Of a stretch of DNA of 14,416 nt, positions 13,091 to 14,416 are shown piece after piece (position 1 is the first letter of the stretch; each line of letters starts with the position of its first letter). The DNA comes from Spirogloea muscicola (lineage: Eukaryota; Streptophyta; Zygnematophyceae; Spirogloeales; Spirogloeaceae), in contig WELB01000037.1 in NCBI GenBank assembly GCA_009602725.1, forward strand, positions 534,268-548,683, written 5' to 3'. The notes under the pieces were generated by a model, which saw only the letters and a list, made by a program, of their open reading frames with translations, made no database searches and was not told where the DNA came from. The position numbers were made by a program, and so were the translations under genes.

Positions 13091-13502
13091 TACGACCGCT
13101 CGCACCCAGCCCAATGTGCCACCAAGGTTGGGTGTGCGGTCGCCTGCGCCGCTCGGGCTAAAGAGCTCAAGTACGCCGACCATCCGCGGGAAGACGAGTG
13201 CTTCCCGCTGGCGATTGACTCGCATGCGGCGTTGGGCGCTCGGTGGCTCGAGTTGCTCACCCAGCTCGCTCGCCACGCCATCGCCCGTCGCTTCCATGGG
13301 GAGCCGGTGGACTTTCCTGCAGCCGGGTCGCTAGCGCAGGTGTACCGGATGCGCTTGGCCGTCTCGCTGCAGCGGTCGATGGCCCGCGCGCTGCACCTGC
13401 GGGCCGGCAGAGCCCTCGCTGCTGGCTCTGGCTCTGGTCAAGGGGACCCACTTCCAGGAGCCTAGCGTATCTGACCTGAGGCTGCTTAGCAGGGGTTACT
13501 GA
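13091..13502 (+). pseudogene. LINE-type reverse transcriptase C-terminal tail (copy P), frameshifted
   Basis: The frame opening YDRSHPAQCATK at 13091 runs through KELKYADHPRED, FPLAIDSHAALGARWLELL, RRFHGEPVDF and LAVSLQRSMARALHLRAGRAL and then hits a TAG at 13463. The C-terminus VSDLRLLSRGY with TGA at 13500-13502 continues in another frame, so at least one frameshift has occurred. The order of blocks equals copies M and F. No catalytic motif is present, because the copy starts within the last 140 or so codons. With 13651-14057 it forms a large inverted repeat, which by eye is identical at about four of five bases. Confidence 0.7.
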
Positions 13503-13509
13503 GTGATCC

Positions 13510-13650
13510 GTAGCTACTTTGTTTCTGTGTGCTTGTTTTTCTTAGCGCTTCTTCTGGCCCCCTTCTCGTCCTTTGTAGATTCGTTTTTGGGCTGACTTTT
13601 CCAGGCCCTATTCTCAATGGGCGAGCACTTTCTCTTTCTCTACAAAGCAC
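13510..13650 (-). repeat. hairpin module copy C, 3' end of the minus-strand element
   Basis: On the - strand this follows the stop of copy M without a gap, which is the best evidence that the module is the 3' untranslated part of the element. It contains GCTCGCCCATTG and a hairpin weakened by one extra base (13589-13608). It ends in AGTAGCTAC (13510-13518), where it meets the end of copy P tail to tail. GTAGCTAC at that point is its own reverse complement, so the exact boundary is ambiguous. Confidence 0.7.
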
Positions 13651-14057
13651 TCAGTAACCCCTATAAGCAGCCTCAGGTCAGAGATACTGGGTTCCTGGAA
13701 GCGGGTCCCTGGCCGGAGCCAGAGGCAGCAGCGAGGGCTCTGCCTGCACGCTGGTGCAGCTCGCGGGCCATAGACCTCTGAAGCGAGACTGTTAAGCGCA
13801 TGCCGGACACCTGCGCTAGCGACCCGGCTGCATGAAAGTCCACCGGCTCCCCATGGAAGCGGCGGACAATGGCGTGACGTGAGAGCTGGTTGAGCAGCTC
13901 GAGCCACCGAGCGCCCATCCTCCCGTGCGTATCAATGGCGAGCGGGAAGAAGTCGTCTTCCTCCGGTGTCTGCATATTTGAGCTCCTTGGACCGAGCGGC
14001 GCAGGCTACAACATACCCAGCCTTAGTGGCACACTGGGCTGGGTGTGAGCGGTCATA
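13651..14057 (-). pseudogene. LINE-type reverse transcriptase C-terminal tail (copy M), frameshifted
   Basis: Reverse-strand homologue of copy P. It begins YDRSHPAQCATKAG at 14057. Two bases are missing after KELKYAD compared with copy P, which moves the frame. The next blocks, FFPLAIDTHGRMGARWLELL, RRFHGEPVDF, LTVSLQRSMARELHQ and AGRALAAASGSG, are then open. A further shift separates them from FQEPSISDLRLL near the end. The positions of the shifts differ from those in copy P, so the two decayed separately. The homologue of the stop is the TGA at 13651-13653. Confidence 0.7.
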
Positions 14058-14110
14058 TGGGTCCTCTTTAAATAGCCAGTATTAAGTACCTCTTAATAGC
14101 AGTGAGCTCA

Positions 14111-14170
14111 TCCAGATGGGGCTGTGAAAAGCCAGCCCAGAAGGAATGGACAGGGTCATAAGGGCCGTTA
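14111..14170 (+). repeat. hairpin module copy E, short and degenerate
   Basis: GGGCTG at 14119-14124 and CAGCCC at 14133-14138 form the family hairpin, followed by a diverged A-rich tract (CAGAAGGAATGGA). The rest resembles copy B only loosely. It lies 30 bases from copy B in the same direction. Confidence 0.6.
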
Positions 14171-14201
14171 GGTGCTGTGACACATAGAGAGGCTATAACA
14201 G

Positions 14202-14300
14202 AGAAGAAGTGGCACTCCCAATGGGGGCAAGGGCTGCGAAAAGCCAGCCCAAAAAGAATTCACAAAGGTTCAGAGGGGCCTAAGAGCGGTGAGCAGCTAC
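14202..14300 (+). repeat. hairpin module copy B, 80-base perfect match to copy A
   Basis: Bases 14202-14281 equal the reverse complement of 7603-7682. The hairpin is GGGCTG at 14231-14236 with CAGCCC at 14245-14250. Unlike copy A it ends in AGCAGCTAC (14292-14300), as copy D does. The perfect match against otherwise diverged relatives points to recent copying. Confidence 0.8.
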
Positions 14301-14347
14301 AAAGGGGCCTGAGGATGCAATGGTAAAACAGGGGGAGGATGGATCAC

Positions 14348-14416
14348 TCAATAAGTACGAGTGAGGAGCCTCAGATCCGACAGACTAGCTGCCGGGAAGC
14401 TATCACCCTGACGAAA
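14348..14416 (-). pseudogene. LINE-type reverse transcriptase C-terminus (copy G), cut by the window edge
   Basis: The - strand is open from the right edge and ends in LSDLRLLTRTY and a TGA at 14348-14350, matching the C-terminus VSDLRLLSRGY of copy P. The bases after the stop (GTGATCC) also equal those after the stop of copy P. Only 22 residues are inside the window, so the intactness of this copy is unknown. It is the only copy here that could extend to a full element. Confidence 0.6.

Noticed and set aside
14231-14262. Hairpin plus A-run as an intrinsic (rho-independent) terminator or Helitron 3' end
   Set aside because: The context is eukaryotic, no bacterial gene precedes it, and no CTRR terminus follows the hairpin as a Helitron would need.

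Overview
The window looks like nuclear DNA of a green alga. It carries two intron-rich protein genes, both on the + strand. Their introns are short (114-284 bases) and almost all GT-AG, the first exons are very GC-rich, and one product has a plastid-type leader. Possible TGTAA poly(A) signals of the chlorophyte kind lie downstream of both genes. A core chlorophyte is my best guess; the species cannot be read from the sequence.

Layout: (1) 75-6015, the large gamma subunit of the AP-1 clathrin adaptor, rebuilt as 18 exons and 871 residues, including one GC-AG intron and a tRNA-like sequence in intron 1. (2) 6016-7896, 3' flank and intergenic DNA, then an antisense copy of a short repeat and the leader of the next gene. 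(3) 7897-10820, an Old Yellow Enzyme / 12-oxophytodienoate reductase-like flavoenzyme, rebuilt as 9 exons and 454 residues, with a plastid transit-like leader and a second, antisense tRNA-like sequence in its first intron. (4) 10821-12125, 3' flank with a perfect 13-bp hairpin, then no recognisable gene. (5) 12126-14416, a nest of retroelement debris: four C-terminal tails of what looks like a LINE-type reverse transcriptase, in both orientations and frameshifted or cut off, mixed with copies of a short hairpin-bearing module that seems to be the 3' end of the same elements. A promoter-like block with repeated TGACGTCA and CACGTG motifs sits inside this nest.

The two host genes have unrelated roles (vesicle coat assembly at the trans-Golgi network; reduction of alpha,beta-unsaturated carbonyls, probably in the plastid). 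Nothing suggests they act together. What links the parts is the mobile-element family, since one copy of its 3' module lies just upstream of the reductase gene and is identical over 80 bases to a copy at the far right of the window.

All gene models come from manual splicing guided by remembered family sequences. No database search, folding program or transcript data was available.
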